Positions 1 through 12,596 of a DNA stretch of 64,000 nt are shown piece after piece; the first letter of the stretch is position 1, and the number at the start of each line of letters is the position of its first letter. The notes under the pieces were generated by a model that was given only the letters and a program-made list of their open reading frames with translations, did not search any database and was not told where the DNA came from. Location of the stretch: contig JARHVA010001923.1 in the NCBI GenBank assembly GCA_037957365.1, positions 2,019,501 to 2,083,500 of the forward strand. The letters are read 5' to 3'. This DNA is from Torreya grandis. Taxonomy: Eukaryota; Streptophyta; Pinopsida; Cupressales; Taxaceae. Both the position numbers and the translations under genes were made by a program.

Positions 1-880
1 AGCACTACTTTGTTTTAGTTTTATCTATCCTTAGAGAAATACATGTTTGAGCAACTATGGATTTCTTCTTTCTTTTACACCATGATTTACATTTATAGAC
101 TTACTTTACTTTCCTTTTACCATTTATCATAGTTTTAATTATCTTGATGTTATGAATATCTGAGTTTGTACTCTTTTTCCATTATTGAGTATGGTTGGCT
201 TGTTACTTCTCACTCAACAATGTCGTTTTCCCTTTTTATGCTCCTTTTTCCATTATTGAGTGAGATGTGGATTGTTACTACTCACTCATCAATGTTTTTT
301 TACCATTTTGTTTAAATATTTTACCCTTTTTTTAACATCTTGTTTGACATGTATCATTGGTTTGAATTGGTGAGTTTTCCTTTCTTACTTAAGGATAGCT
401 TGTTTGAGTTTTTTGGTCTTTAGTAGCCTTGGATTTTTGGTTACCCAATTTAATCTTGTTTTTGACTTGGTCATTTGGTCTAACTTAGCACCTATCACCC
501 GAGCTTGCCAAATTTCCAAAGTACATCCCATCTTCATTACACAAGATATCTTGGATTTTCTTGTATTTATTTATTTTTGCTCTTTATTTTTGTAATCTTA
601 GGTTTATCAAAAGTAGTATTTGCACCCTACACAATCAAAACTAACAACACAGTAGAAAACTATCTTATAATAAAGGTAAGTCAAGGTACACATTACATTT
701 AATTTATAGTTATTTAATTTTTAGATTAGTTTCCCTTTTAGTCATTTACTTTTAATTATTTTTTATTTAAAATAATATAACTTTTTTTTATCATCAACAT
801 TGTGTGTTACTATGTTCTTTCTTGAAGCACCATCCCCTGTTACACCTTAGTGACATATGATGATCTTCAAGTGGGGCATA
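1..880 (+). mobile_element. Internal 3' end of an N-family retroelement (N0)
   Basis: Non-coding AT-rich sequence leading into the LTR at 881. The last part (about 650-880) aligns with the stretch before the N LTR at 42,670 and, on the minus strand, before the N LTR at 6,682: all share a GAAGCACCATC block about 60 bases before the LTR and end in a purine run (AAGTGGGGCA at 869-878 here), which is a good polypurine tract. This makes the following LTR a 3' LTR whose element body lies left of the window. I see no coding signal in 1-640 beyond chance ORFs. Confidence 0.55.
171..310 (+). repeat. Two-unit ~70-bp direct repeat
   Basis: The block starting CTCTTTTTCCATTATTGAGT at 171 recurs at 241 as CTCCTTTTTCCATTATTGAG. 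Both units go on to a 'TTGTTACT..TCACTCA.CAATG' segment. It lies in the non-coding 3' part of N0. Confidence 0.8.
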
Positions 881-2071
881 TGTATATACATAATATTTTA
901 AAAAAATTTACCAAATATTGATGATTTACATCTTGCATGAACTTGTTGAGACTCAATCTCCTTGAGTGCATGCCCTAAGGGGTGCACCAAGAAAGGGGTA
1001 GGTAGACCTTTGGTGTTTCTTAAGATTATTGTCCCTTTTTACCACATTATTACCAATCCAACCAAATCCCAAAACCATTACCTAAGCTATTTATCCTCCC
1101 TTGAATATTCCTCCAATATTTTTCTCTTTGTATCCCTCCTTTTCATATCTTAAACCCCTTTTGGTTAGTCAATTGTACTAGGTTGACTAGGTCAACCCAG
1201 TATAGTTTAGGGATATATTTCACTTTCTTATCTTGTTAGACTTTCGACCAACCTAAACTAGACCTAATAACTTATCCCTGAAAACACACTAGTTCGATTG
1301 GGTTGACCTTATATAGTCAATGTTTTTGGGAGGATTTAGGGAAATATTCACCTATATATAAAAGATCATTTTAATCATTATTCATATGTACAATCAAGAG
1401 TTATTATTCACTCACACTTCTTCACAGTTTACTCTTAAACCATTCTACTTGAGGAGACTTAGCTTAGGTTTCTTAGTTGGAGAATCTAGCCTTGTGGATA
1501 AGTCTTGGATGTTTTGGCCTTTATTAGTGATCTTTATAAACCATAACAACTTCTTTTAAGGCCCCTTTAGCCAAGGGAGAGATTGAGTCTTGATGGGTTC
1601 ACATTCAAGTAAGTATATTCTAACTTTTTTCTCCTCTCTTTTAGTAGATAAAAGTAGTATAAGTGTTGGCTCGAATAATATTATCTTTCATATTTTATGT
1701 ATTAGGTTGTTACTCATACTTATGTTAATTGAAGTTCCCTATACATATTTTTTTTTATTATTTCTAACCCCCACTTTGTGCCACAAGCTTTGGTGTGTAC
1801 TAGATTAGATTTAATTTATTGTTATTAGAATAAGTGAATGTTTTAAACCTTATGACTCCATTAGAGATATTGTGTGATTGTGTTAGACTGTAGGCTTTGG
1901 AACCCTTACTACCATGATATGTTATGACAAGTGATCCCTTAATCAGGTCTAGTAGATCCTCATATTGGTCATATTCTCACTTAACAAGTGTATCCCCAAT
2001 CAAAAGTGTAGGTATGCTTTATCTTCTCTAAGCCAAGATTGATTTATAGACATATCACATTTTTGATGGCA
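881..2071 (+). repeat. N-family LTR A (3' LTR of N0)
   Basis: About 1,191 bases, aligned by eye along its length with the LTRs at 12,597 and 42,670 and with the reverse complement of 5,529-6,682. It begins TGTATATACATAATATT directly after a polypurine tract. Promoter-like features follow: an inverted repeat GGTTGAC-TAG-GTCAACC near 1,183-1,200, a GGGTTGACC block near 1,300, and a TATA box CTATATATAAAA at about 1,352-1,363. A strong 5' splice-donor-like AAGTAAGTA sits at about 1,607-1,615. The 3' boundary is set by alignment with the other copies (about 1 base of uncertainty). After it the sequence switches to the middle of another N element. Confidence 0.8.
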
Positions 2072-2201
2072 TACAATATCCATCTACAATGAATCATATG
2101 ATGTAGGATCTATTGCATCACTATATGGCATAGTATTTCACATGAAATAAGGTATTTAGACATATAGTCTAGAGAATCAAAATGTATAATGCCAATCATT
2201 T

Positions 2202-2900
2202 ATGATGGATAGTCCCCCATCAAAGAAATTTTGTGACTTTCATGGGAATACTTCTAATTTCATGATGTATTTTCAAGCCTATTGGAAATATTTAGATATT
2301 CTTCATCATGATTCACCACCTTCATATCCTCAATCAAATGGGTTACCTCCAAAGGTAAATCACATGCATGTCTCCAAAGGTAAATCACATGCATGTATTC
2401 AAAGGTTAAAATTATTATCTTTAGCATGAGTGTTATTTTCACTCTAGAGATGAAATTAAATGATATTAGTATCATATATATAGTTTTTGGAGATAGGATC
2501 ACCATATTTATCTACAATAGTCACATCATTTTCATAATATAACCAAACAACCTCCCATAAAACCATAACACCTTTAGCCAAAAATATTTACTCCCTCTTA
2601 TATCATATTCATATTTGAAAGATCATCATCTTATATATTTTAACACACTTTCTTTCTCTATTGATTCCATTCACAAGGTTGTCATTTCATGGATTTTATA
2701 GAGAGCATAAGATATCATGTTCAAAATGATTTTCAATTACAACATGATATTTATGATGTTCTAAGACATTTTTTAGTATACATGTATTATATTATACATT
2801 TCATCTCATATTTAATCATACATTGCATATTATATCTTTATCTGTATAACTTGATTATTTACCACTCTTTAATTCTCATGTATCATACTCTTTAATTTAC
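2202..2900 (+). pseudogene. N-family post-protease ORF remnant with CHHC knuckle (N1)
   Basis: The reading frame from 2,202 contains FCDFHGN, then a WKYLDIL segment and LPPK. This aligns in order with N3 at 25,110-25,250 (ICYFHGI, KIQKYIDTL, IPPPK), so the frame is real rather than chance. A weaker match follows at about 2,690-2,760 to the conserved 'ME/DDVF..IYEYL' segment of N3 (25,735) and N2 (about 12,060 on the minus strand). Function is unknown. The C-x2-H start suggests a retroviral-type zinc knuckle, but the second half of the knuckle is degraded here. There are no stops in the first 75 codons, and it is disrupted afterwards. Confidence 0.5.
2347..2396 (+). repeat. 25-bp unit, two perfect tandem copies
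   Basis: CTCCAAAGGTAAATCACATG plus CATGT occurs at 2,347-2,371 and again at 2,372-2,396 without a mismatch. It is probably a recent slippage duplication inside the N1 ORF remnant. Confidence 0.9.
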
Positions 2901-2920
2901 TTTTAGTACATCTATTCTTT

Positions 2921-3290
2921 CTTGGGTTTATTCAGCCACTTCATACTTTGTGATTATTTGGTATCTTTGTTTTTCATGCATCTCCCTCTTGGGTTTATTT
3001 TTCCATTACATCCTTTATGATTTTAGGGTATCTTCTTAGTAACATATCCCCATCTTGGGTTTATTTGGCCTTTGCATCCTTTTTAATTCTTTATTATCAT
3101 CATTTTTTTATGTATCTCCCTCTTAGGCATATTCAACCATTGTGTCCTTTGTGATTCATTAGTATATTTACTTTTTATGTAGCTATATCTTGGGTTTATT
3201 TGACTTATACATCCTTTGGTATTTATTTGTTATCTTGAATTTTTTACCATCTTCCCCTCTTGGGTTTATATTTTCCCTCTTGGGTCTTAC
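2921..3290 (+). repeat. 67-bp minisatellite, about 6 units
   Basis: The core CTTGGGTTTATT(T/C) starts at 2,921, 2,988, 3,054, 3,122 (as CTTAGGCATATT), 3,189 and 3,259, with a truncated extra core at 3,279. Spacing is 66-70 bases. Each unit goes on to '(A/T)CATCCTTT.TGATT.....TATCT'. It sits in N1 between the ORF remnant and the 3' non-coding part. I do not see a matching array in N2 or N3, so it seems to be specific to this copy. Confidence 0.85.
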
Positions 3291-4409
3291 CACTAAATTT
3301 TCCTATGCTAGTAATATTGTACGTTTATATGACTTATCTAATCACAATACTTCTTTATTAAATATCACCTGCTAGTTTGGTATTATTTTCATCCCCATGC
3401 AGTTACTATGTGATTTGACTTATATTTCCATGTATGTCTAAATACTTAGTCTTTCTAAAGTGAAATATCTTATTTTTTGGTTAGTTACTAGTATATCTTC
3501 ATTATATCATATTAATTTTTTTAGCCTCTCACATTATTCATATTTACATTCCATATATTTTAATTGAGACACACTTGATTCAAATATGATATTAGACACT
3601 CTTAAAAAGTATTGGTCTAAGAGTATATAATATTATTGGTCTCTAGGTTCTTCTCTTTAATGCCTAGGTGTATGCTCTCTTGTGTTACTCATATTATATA
3701 CCTATTTTTAGTCTTATAAATCTATAAGGAGGAGAAAAATTGAAAAAAATAATAATTTTTTTGAATTCCAAGATATAAAATCAAAAAAATCAACAAAAAA
3801 AATAAAAAATAAAAATATCTTTCAAAATCTTAAATCACCAAAGGATGTGATCATATCATTAGAACACCCATAACCTTGTTGAAGCTTAAACTCCATAGTT
3901 GGCCTCATAGTATATCATGATGATCATTAGAGTGTGGTAGCCCAATATAATTGGGTATGAGGCTTCACATATACTATTAATGCTACTTTCATTTTCACAT
4001 AAATACCTGATCATTATAGTAAACTAATGACTCCATCAGGATCATGAGGAACAAAGAAGATGACATGGGAATTTATGATCATTTTTACATTTAATTACAT
4101 ATATCCTTCATGGGATGATATATATAATTCACTTGAAATCCCAATATCATTATTTATAAGTATGGTTTTAAAGGTATTTGATGTCAAAATCTCTTAGTAT
4201 TACCTACTTAATTATAGTGTCTTGTCTTCGCTAAGGATTTTCACATCACCCTTATAGCACCTTGCTTCCTTATGTTCACACTTATCATTCCTAATACCTC
4301 CTTAATACAGATTTTTTCAAGTTGACCACCTCCTTCTTTATCTCATTATATTTTATCTTTTTTACTTCATATTTGACTTATAGAATTCATTATTATGCCT
4401 CTTGGATTT

Positions 4410-4560
4410 CTATTTGTGAGTTGCATGGTAATAATTTTTGAAATAAAATCATGTAACCTTAAAAAATCCCATTTACACCTCTTAAATTTTTAATTTTTTA
4501 TGTTGCATGGTAATATCTTGGTGAATACAACTAGGAATTCCTCAAAAATTCCCATTATAT
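4410..4560 (+). repeat. Two-unit repeat of the N-family 3' region (N1 copy)
   Basis: 'TTGCATGGTAATA' occurs at about 4,421 and 4,503, each followed by a TCCCATT-type end. It occupies the same place in the element as the better preserved two-unit repeats at 27,010-27,180 (N3) and 10,640-10,830 (N2, minus strand). Confidence 0.45.
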
Positions 4561-5528
4561 TCACATTCATACCATCTATAGCATCTTAGTAGTGACCCTA
4601 GATGGTTTTCTTACTATGAGAAATTATAGAATAAGTATTGGTTTGGTCTCTAATCATTTATTTTCTTCTATTTTTTCACATAATATGTTTGACTTAGATT
4701 GAATTTTATCTACTATAACCATTTTATCATTTTGCATATCCTTTATTTGATTTATATCTATTTACATTGGATGTTTTAGAATATTTTATTACACATATTT
4801 TATTTTGTTAGATTTTGTTAAGTATGCATACATTTGATTTATTATGTTGTGATTTTACTTCATCCAACATAACTAAGCTCGATGAATGTTATAGTGAGTG
4901 CCAAAAATAAGTGGGAACTCTTCTCTTACCACACTAGAATATTGCTTAGACTGAAAGACCTAAGTACTCACTTGAGGCATAATAATAAAACACCAAGACC
5001 TCATTGTGATAATAGAGCATAAAGACACATGAATATAACATATTAAAATATGAATAAAGTAGAAAATATAACATCCATATACACAAATATGTTCATCATA
5101 TAAAAATACATGTATTTTCATTCTTATCCATTGATTGTACACATTATGTCTATTACAAAGCATACAATCATTATTTAAAGATTATATTGATAACATATCA
5201 TCCTTAAAACTTGAATTTGATGCTTTAGTTCACTCCTCCAAAGTATGTAACAATATTATAATATATCAAAGTGAACCAAGACCTCTATTCATACTTTTAC
5301 TAAGACCCTTGGACCCCTGTCAATTATCTCATTTAAAAAATTATCTTGATAAGTTTGATAATATTATTTTTTAGATCCCTTTCACATGTCCATTTAGAGG
5401 TATATTTTATTTCCCTTTTTTATCCAAATTATATTGATCACTTCTCATCTATATCCTTCTTTCCTAGATACATGTCACTTGTCAACACCTACTTCATTTC
5501 ATCTTCCTCATCAAATGTGATAATTATA

Positions 5529-6682
5529 TGTAATAAATTAATATAGATATATAGCTTATATAACTCAAAAAAAAATCCAATATCAAATAAGATAATCTAC
5601 TAACATCAATTTAAATACATGTTTATATTAGGAGCATGACCAAATTGGATCCACTAAACCTAACCAAAGGATCTCTTACTACACAACACCAAAGGAGAGG
5701 GTTTTAAAACCTCTAGGAAAATGATATTATATGATCTTAGTTTAGTCTACATACATAAAATAAAAACTAATCTAGTCCTCACCAAATCTTTTGGAATAAA
5801 TGGGGATAATAAAAATAAGTAGGCAAACAAAAATTTACTCAAGTCAATGTATAGGTATTCTAAGCTAGGATAAATACATTCATACTATCATTTATAATGA
5901 TATCTACTTATCAAATGAAATAAAAAAGTTAGAGATACTTGCCTTTGAACCAAGCTTGTCAAGTCTCAATATCTCCCTTAGCCAATGGTGTTTTACAAGA
6001 GGTTTTATGAATTATAAGGATCACAAGGATAAATCAGCTCTAGCATATGAGACCTCTCTTATGCATCCAAGGCTTCCACAAGACAAATTCTCTAATTACT
6101 TAAGCTAAGACCTTAAGCAATGAAATTATCAAATGATAGAATAATCATAATTATGAACTATAATTATGTGAAAATTAATGTTCCTCTCTATTGGATTGAA
6201 ATAAAGGTGGTATTTATATCCAATGATTGACACTAAACCCTTCTAAAAATTTAACTGATAAGCCTGACTAGCTTGATTTTGTTAGGTGGGAAGATTACCT
6301 ATAAGATATCAAACTAGGTCATTCAAGCTAATGGAATTTCATAATGTGTAGCTTAACCTTCATAACTAGATCGACCAAGCTAACTTAGTAGGAAAAAATA
6401 AGAATGAGAGTGTTTACCTAGTGAAGGAATATTCTGAAAGGAGAATTACTTATAAGTGGATAATTGGGATTAAATTGATTTATGAATGTGGATTAAAGTG
6501 ACTTGTAGTGAGTTTAATTAATAATATAAGGACCAATAATCTTACGAATCATAAAAGGTCTGCCCACCCCTTTCCCAATGCATCCTTTAAGGTATACACT
6601 TAGAGAGATTGAACCTAGACAAGTTCTTACAAGAGATAAAGTATTAGTAAATGATAAAGTTTAAAAATATTATTTGTATACA
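5529..6682 (-). repeat. N-family LTR D (3' LTR of N2, minus strand)
   Basis: Read on the minus strand it begins TGTATACAAATAATATTTTT at 6,682 and aligns with LTRs A, B and C to about 5,529 (1,154 bases). Shared blocks are the 'GCATTGGGAAAGGGGTGGGC' segment near 6,560-6,580, the splice-donor-like region (here AGGCAAGTA, a GC rather than GT donor, near 5,940) and the TTTGGTGAGGACTAGA segment. The purine-rich GAGTGAGG at about 6,684-6,692 (minus strand) is the polypurine tract, so this is the 3' LTR of a minus-strand element whose body lies to the right. Confidence 0.8.
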
Positions 6683-6699
6683 TATACCTCACTCAAATC

Positions 6700-8200
6700 T
6701 CATCATGTGTCATGCAATTATAACATGGGATGGTGCTTTGAGAAAGTACATAGTAACACATAATATTGAGCAAAAAAATTGTATTAGAAAGTGGAAAATA
6801 AAATAAATTAAATTAATTTTAAATATTTTCCTTCACTTACATTGTTGTTATTAAATAAGAGTTGTGTTAGAAGTAGATTGTAAAGGTGTCCATTATGCAA
6901 AATAAAAGATGACCTAAGCAATAAGATAAAATTTTAAATCTTGGAAGAAATGTGGTTGGTATTGAAAACTCTCTACATTATCAATATTTCAAAACTTATT
7001 TTGGTTTGTCAAAAGAGTTTATAAAAATGAATTTATGAAAAAAATATGAAATTTATTGGTAAATAATTAGTCTTTCGATGTTTGAAATTTTACTATAAAA
7101 GGCAAAAAATATTATTCATTTATGTATTTGTGATTATTGATTATCAGAGCTTTGAGTATCCTGATTGATTTGAGAGAGATATGATGGTAAAATATTAAGG
7201 AGGTAGAAACATTGGAGTAAAATCAATAGGATAGATTATAGTTACTACACAGATAGTTTAGGTATGAATTTAACATAAATTTTATAGTATTTTGGGATCA
7301 AAATAACTAGGGTAGGAAAAGTGAGTGTCAAGACAAATCCATGTAACATATATTTCCCCAAAAAATATTTAAATAGAGTAAGAATTATGAGGGGTAGTGG
7401 GTAGGAGCCCAAATAGGAAAATTTAGGTCTAGGGTAGTAATTATAATATAGTTAAAAATCACCAATAATTTAAATAGGATCAGCCTGGATGATCTAGTTG
7501 TTTGAGGGTGATTTAAATAGGCTTCTAGCTTTGTAGTGGATGGGTTGTCTAGTGTATTTTCAAAGTAGATAAATACATTTAAGGTGGTTGTTGAAGGATG
7601 AAATATGGGCAATGGTATATGTCATGGCTGATGTAGTTTAACAAAGAAGGGGTGATCTAGTATAGATGGTGGCTAATATAGCTATTTTATATAATTGGGA
7701 TAATGGCATAGGCCATGGTTTATTTCATATAGAAAAGTGTTTGATTATATTGAAGGTTGAAATGTGTTTGATGGTGTATATCCTAGTTGATGTAGTTTAA
7801 CAATGAGGTGGTTAATCTAGTATATATGGTGGATGATGTAGTTATTTTACATAAATTTGGATGATGACGTAGACCATGGATAATTTTTTAAAAAAAATTA
7901 TGTGGATGACTTAGTATGAAAAGTGGTTAATTTAGTAGGACATGTAGAAACTAGTGGTTGACTTAGTATAAAATCTAACCGACATAGTTTGGAAAGGTAA
8001 GGAGAAAGAAAAAGAGGTTAATGAAGTAGTTAATTTGGTTAATTTACTTATTATTTTTTAAATTTTATATAGTATAATTAGTTTTTATTTGGAATGGAAA
8101 TTTGATCAGTTGTTTATTGTTTGATATTTTCTAAAGGTGATGGAGACTTTGGAGATTAGTAGACATGGTGTGTTTAAAAATTTTACTATAAATATTGTCT
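6700..8200. other. Spacer of N2 between 3' LTR and antisense PMD gene
   Basis: No recognisable domain on either strand. The sequence contains loosely repeated 'GATGTAGTT.A..A' and 'TGGTTAATTTAGTA' phrases between about 7,500 and 8,050, giving a low-complexity, degenerate repeat look. A minus-strand ORF at 7,385-7,612 lies across these repeats and is not supported as a gene. Confidence 0.5.
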
Positions 8201-8218
8201 GTATCTAATCAATTATAG

Positions 8219-10060
8219 TTGACCACCTTAGGATTTGGTGAGATTATGGATATGTGGAAGATTTCACTTATCATAGAGTTATTTTCCATGTTCTTGGAGA
8301 CATGGGATCAGATAACTAATAATTTTAGGTGGGTGGTGGATGGGGATACCATTAAGGTGGGTATCACCCTTGAGGATGTCCATGCCTTTTTAAGACTTTT
8401 GATTATAGGTTTTCCTATGTCATGTGATACAAAAATATGGATGTTGAGATATGAGCCTTACCCTTATGGGTGACTAAGATTGATAGGTATGCCCCAGTGA
8501 TTTTACAAGTTGCCTATTTGATGTAAATGTGTTAGCCATTCCAGATATCTGTAAGGCCATTATTTAACTTGTGATAGCTCATGTGATCTATCATAAGTTA
8601 CATTGAAATATTTCATTATATATTGTTGTATTATGTTGATCTATATTATAACAAGGCATGATGTATGATTTAAGATTAGTGATTTGGGTGTAGTTGGTAC
8701 ATAATCTGTATAGTATTTTATCCTAAGCATAGATGAATATGGGGCCCATTATTTTTTTATGTAGTTAGATTTATGAGTGATTTTTAATGTATTAGTCTAT
8801 GGGGTTACCACATGTAATTGATGCTACCATATCATTTATGCATTGATGGGAACGTGATCATACATTACATGTTGTACCACATGCCATATAATTATAATTA
8901 ATCATGTAAGGAGATATTATTTGGTAGTAATATATGGTAATAGTAGATACTTATCCCTCATGGCCAAGTACTTTTTAGGTACATGTATGGATGAGGATTA
9001 CTAGTACTATCCTTAGTGGGATGAGCCACATCGAGTGCCTCAAATACCAAGATAATTTGGGTTATTACACATAATAAATCCTATAGGTAGTAATATCATA
9101 TTATATATGGCATATGAGAGAGTGTAGTGGTGAAAGAGGTATATGTGTACCTACAAAAGTTCCTATCATATGACCATGTTAGATGAGATGTGGAAGATGA
9201 CAACAAAAATAATAAAAAGGGTCCATAGGGAGTCAAAAGAGTAGAGTAGGTGAATATTGTCTCAGAGGGGCATGTATTGGATCAACCACAGTGGTGGTGA
9301 AGATGGAGGTAGGTTCAAGTGTAGCCATAAGAACCACCATGGGCACCACTGCATGCACTACCATAGGTAAAACCATAGATCAAGATGCATGGACACCCAC
9401 TAGGAGATTCCATAGTGCAACATGTGATGAGTTGCTCAGTTATGAGGTAGATTTGTAGTAGGCCACATCATGCACATGTGATTAAACTAGGGAATTATAG
9501 AGGCTTTGTAGTACCATAAAGCCCTACTTCATGGGAGGTACTTGGTGGGCAATAAAATAGGGATAATATTTTAATAGATTTGTATTTTTCAAGTTTTTTA
9601 TATATTTGATAGACATGATATATAGATGTAGTTATTTTGGTGATTTATATGTGAGATATAATTTTCATTTAGTTTGTATTTTGTAGATGCTATAGCTAAG
9701 GAGGCTAGGTGGTCATTCATGGTAGAGAGAGTGCATCATGATATACTAGATGATGTATTTCCTAAGCATTGTAAGACACATATGATTGATCCAATGGTAC
9801 CTTCAACACTAATGTATGCTAGTTAATTTCATTTTGTTGGTGGGGCTACTCAAGAGTTACGTAGATGACCTAATGTAACCTATGTGTTTACCACCAGCTG
9901 TTGTTGGTGGATAGTTAGAGGCATGGCAATCATTATCTATAGAGTGAGTTGTGCATTTGGATATTGCTAGATAGATTTCTTAGTTTCATAGCTAAGTGTC
10001 CCATTTATAGGGATGGGTGGAGGGACTGTAGACATGCATAGAGTCACTTCATCAGACTAT
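8219..10060 (+). pseudogene. Plant mobile domain (PMD/MAIN-like) gene, antisense in N2
   Basis: The open frame 8,219-8,473 reads TTLGFGEIMDMWKIS, then a WDQITNNFRW segment and VGITLEDVHAFLRLLIIGFP. The pattern 'GF..I..(20-25 aa)..W...TN.F.......G.ITLEDV..LL.L.I.G.P' is the N-terminal signature of the plant mobile domain (MAIN/MAIL1 family, also found in Mutator-like and gypsy elements). After a break the frame resumes near 8,730 with a segment resembling the middle of PMD (IYE.F.MY, RDHTLHVVPHA). The rest to about 10,060 is too decayed to read but aligns in places with the N3 copy on the minus strand of 39,500-41,520. It is transcribed opposite to its host element. MAIN-type proteins act in silencing or genome stability in plants; no function is inferred for this broken copy. 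Confidence 0.7.
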
Positions 10061-12050
10061 TCATAGAGGGTTGTTACATGATTCTATGGGTATTATATCC
10101 TGGCCATTTCCAAATGTGCATGGTGGGCCCAATTTGTATATATATTATTTTAATATGATTGGTATCATTTGATATTATATTTGAACCATTTATATATATG
10201 GATATATTTTTTTGATGATTCATGGATGTTATGGAGGTTTTTATTTTCTTTCTAGCATATGTGTTGATTTGTATATATGTTATGGTAAAATGTGTGATGT
10301 ATTGGTTAAAAATAATGAAATTTGAAAATGAACAATGAATCAAAAAAAAAAAATTAAACACATGTGAAAACATGATCAAAGTGAGAAAAAAGGATAAGAA
10401 ATAAAGAGAAGGAAAATCCCATTATGAATAAACCAATATCAATGTAAACACAATTGTAAACAAATAATATCAAATTTAAATAAAAGTGAAGACATGTAAA
10501 CAAATATATATAAATAGGTAATATCATAATGTGTAAAAAAGGAATTGAGAATAAAAATGAAAAATTGAACCCAGGGTTTGTGTTAATCAATATGTGTAAA
10601 AGTAAAGTTATCAGGTGACAAGATATATTACTTAGTTTATATATGGGAAGTGGATATGTTGTGATGAATTCTTGTTCCTATTCTAGGTCTTACATAGAGA
10701 CTCACAAATGGATGACCAAGTGGTTTTGTTGTTTGTAAGAAAAAGGAAATTTTATGAGGAAGGTATGGTCTTATCCAAGGTACTACACTATAACTCAAAA
10801 AATATTGATGAAGATTTATGATCAATGTGAAATCAATATGCATCAAGATTAATTTAGAGATGATGTTATGAAACTAGGGAATGCAAAACTTGTACATATG
10901 TGTTCTAAAAACTCTTAGTAGAAATGATACATACTTATCAAATGTGCAAGTGCTTAATATTTTATTTGGAAAAAAAAAATTAAGATACTCCTACTGGTAG
11001 CTGAAAATTAGTTTGCTAATGAGTGAAGTACCTAGATAATCACATGAAGGTTATTTAGAGAAAAAATATAATGGACCTACCTTCTCATGAGATGTTCCTA
11101 TTCCTCAAGACCCCTTACTAAGTAGTTGATCTACTATGAATATTGGGTACTTGAATGAGAAATTAAGAAGCATGAGATATAATCATGAGACCTCTTATTC
11201 ATGTCTATGATCCTACTAGACTCTAATGTATCTTGGCTCTATTATGAGGCCAATTATGAGGTTTGCTATTAGACTAGAATAGGATATGTGCCAAAATGGT
11301 ATTATGTCTCTAAGTGATATTTTTGACTTATGATTATTTTATTTTTTCATTTTGATCATTTCATTTTGTTTAAATGATTTATATTTTTAATATTATGGAT
11401 TTTATTTGTTCTTCCTCTATATATATTCAAAAAACCAATCATGAGTTATGTAAATGACTAACACAAAGAATATTATACTCTGGTTATAAGAGAGAAGTAC
11501 TTTAAAGCCTATGTTGGAATCAAAAATTCTTTAGACTTGTCCACAAGTAAATATTCAATCTCAATACTAATCAAATGTATGTTTAAGATGAGGGATTTAT
11601 AAGGGGAAAGTGAGAATATTGAAAGATCTGTGTAAATAATGGTTCAAGGATGAATATGCTTTGTAGTTGATCATAGGGAGAATATGATAGTGTAGAGTGT
11701 GGTCAAAGTAACATGTAACATAAATGACTATACTATTAAACAAATGATCTAAGATAAACATATATAAAAATTAACCCAAGAGAATTGGAAAGTAAGTGTG
11801 TACAAGTGTATAAAGATCTGAAACTAATGCATAAAAAGTTAATTTTAAGAAGATTCATGAATGGTAAATCATGAATCAATAATGTAAAGTTAATTATGTA
11901 CAAATAGAGGAAATAAATAATATACCAAATGATGAAAAATACATAAAAAATTCTATAATGAAGTATGAATATCAAAAATCAGTCATGTATAAATATAAGG
12001 CATGATATGCCATGTTAAAATAATGTGTTCATAAATAATGATAGATCTCA
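10061..12050 (-). other. Non-coding 3' part of N2
   Basis: Aligns on the minus strand with 26,400-27,740 plus 39,266-39,480 of N3. For example, 'CAAGACCCCTTACTAAGTAG' near 11,118 is the reverse complement of the N3 text at about 26,670. It includes an A12 run at about 10,340. Several minus-strand ORFs here (10,074-10,590 and 11,736-11,975) are AT-rich and unlike any protein I know; I treat them as chance. Confidence 0.5.
10640..10830 (-). repeat. Two-unit repeat conserved with N3 (N2 copy)
   Basis: On the minus strand, 'GTGTAGTACCTTGGATAAGA' is followed about 110 bases later by 'CTATGTAAGACCTAGAATAG'. This is the same pair of units as in N3 at 27,010-27,180, in the same order and spacing. 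Translated, one unit gives a PWIRPYLPHKI phrase and N3 gives PWIGPGLPHK and PWIGSRFPHKI. Confidence 0.7.
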
Positions 12051-12591
12051 TGGAATACATCATCAATAACATATGATAAACCATGTTGTATATGGAGAAT
12101 ATCTTTGATCATATTCTCATCTATATTCACTGATAAATGTGTGAGGACTTCTTGTCACGCTATCCCAATGTAGAATGTATAGATGTTATAAGAAGAGGGC
12201 TATGTATGTGACATTTATTATGAAGGGTAATCAATTTTAAGAACTAGTGAGACACTATGAGTGAAAGATTATGATCTTAGGGATGATTAAGATGGAAAGG
12301 AATGGTTATCCTTCACTTATTAATTAATTATGTATTCTAATAAGAAGGAGATGGTGTAGGCCATGGAAAATAAATAAAGTGCTGCTACAATACTCTAAAC
12401 TTATTTGTATGATGTGTAGCACATTTATGAAAAAGGCAATAGACATCCCTATGTTTAAGGATGTATTCTAGAAAGATATTAGGACGTAAATTATTTTTAA
12501 TAGGCTATGCTTTCTTTATATGAAGTGCATCCATATAATAATGAATATATCAACATTATGTATAGGTATGTGTGGAGCTGCCATTAAAACA
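12050..12591 (-). pseudogene. N2 post-protease ORF, part after the N3 insertion
   Basis: Read on the minus strand from 12,591, it contains FLEYILKHRDVYCLFHKC and ATHHTN at about 12,480-12,400. This aligns with N3 at 25,250-25,320 (LLEYIPKYGEVYYFWHQC, STHHTN). The cysteine at 'VYC' is kept here but is Tyr in N3, so together they show an ancestral C..H.C....H.C-type knuckle. Further on, YVIDDVFHEIYHYL near 12,085-12,045 matches N3 at 25,730-25,770. It continues the ORF that starts on the other side of N3 at 44,395. Confidence 0.55.
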
Positions 12592-12596
12592 ATAAG
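12592..12596. repeat. Left target-site duplication of N3 (ATAAG)
   Basis: ATAAG directly before LTR B. ACAAG follows LTR C at 43,845-43,849 and differs by one C/T transition. The flanks are two parts of the same N2 ORF, which independently supports an insertion here. The boundary may be off by 1 base. Confidence 0.55.

Larger units (their letters stand above)
2072..5528 (+). mobile_element. N1: truncated N-family element, sense +
   Basis: Starts inside the post-protease ORF of the N family (CHHC knuckle region, 2,202-2,350, matching 25,110-25,250). It continues through the non-coding part: 3,840-4,050 aligns with 26,490-26,710 of N3 and with the reverse complement of 11,100-11,150 of N2 (shared text around 'TCATAGTAAACT.ATGACTC'). 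Its 5' part is missing because N0 abuts it, and its 3' part is cut at 5,529 by the start of N2. The stretch 4,560-5,528 holds no recognisable coding sequence; short ORFs there look like chance. Confidence 0.65.

Noticed and set aside
10074..10590. Two minus-strand open frames of 101 and 78 codons rich in Phe and Ile
   Set aside because: They result from AT-rich sequence including an A12 run; not conserved in N3.
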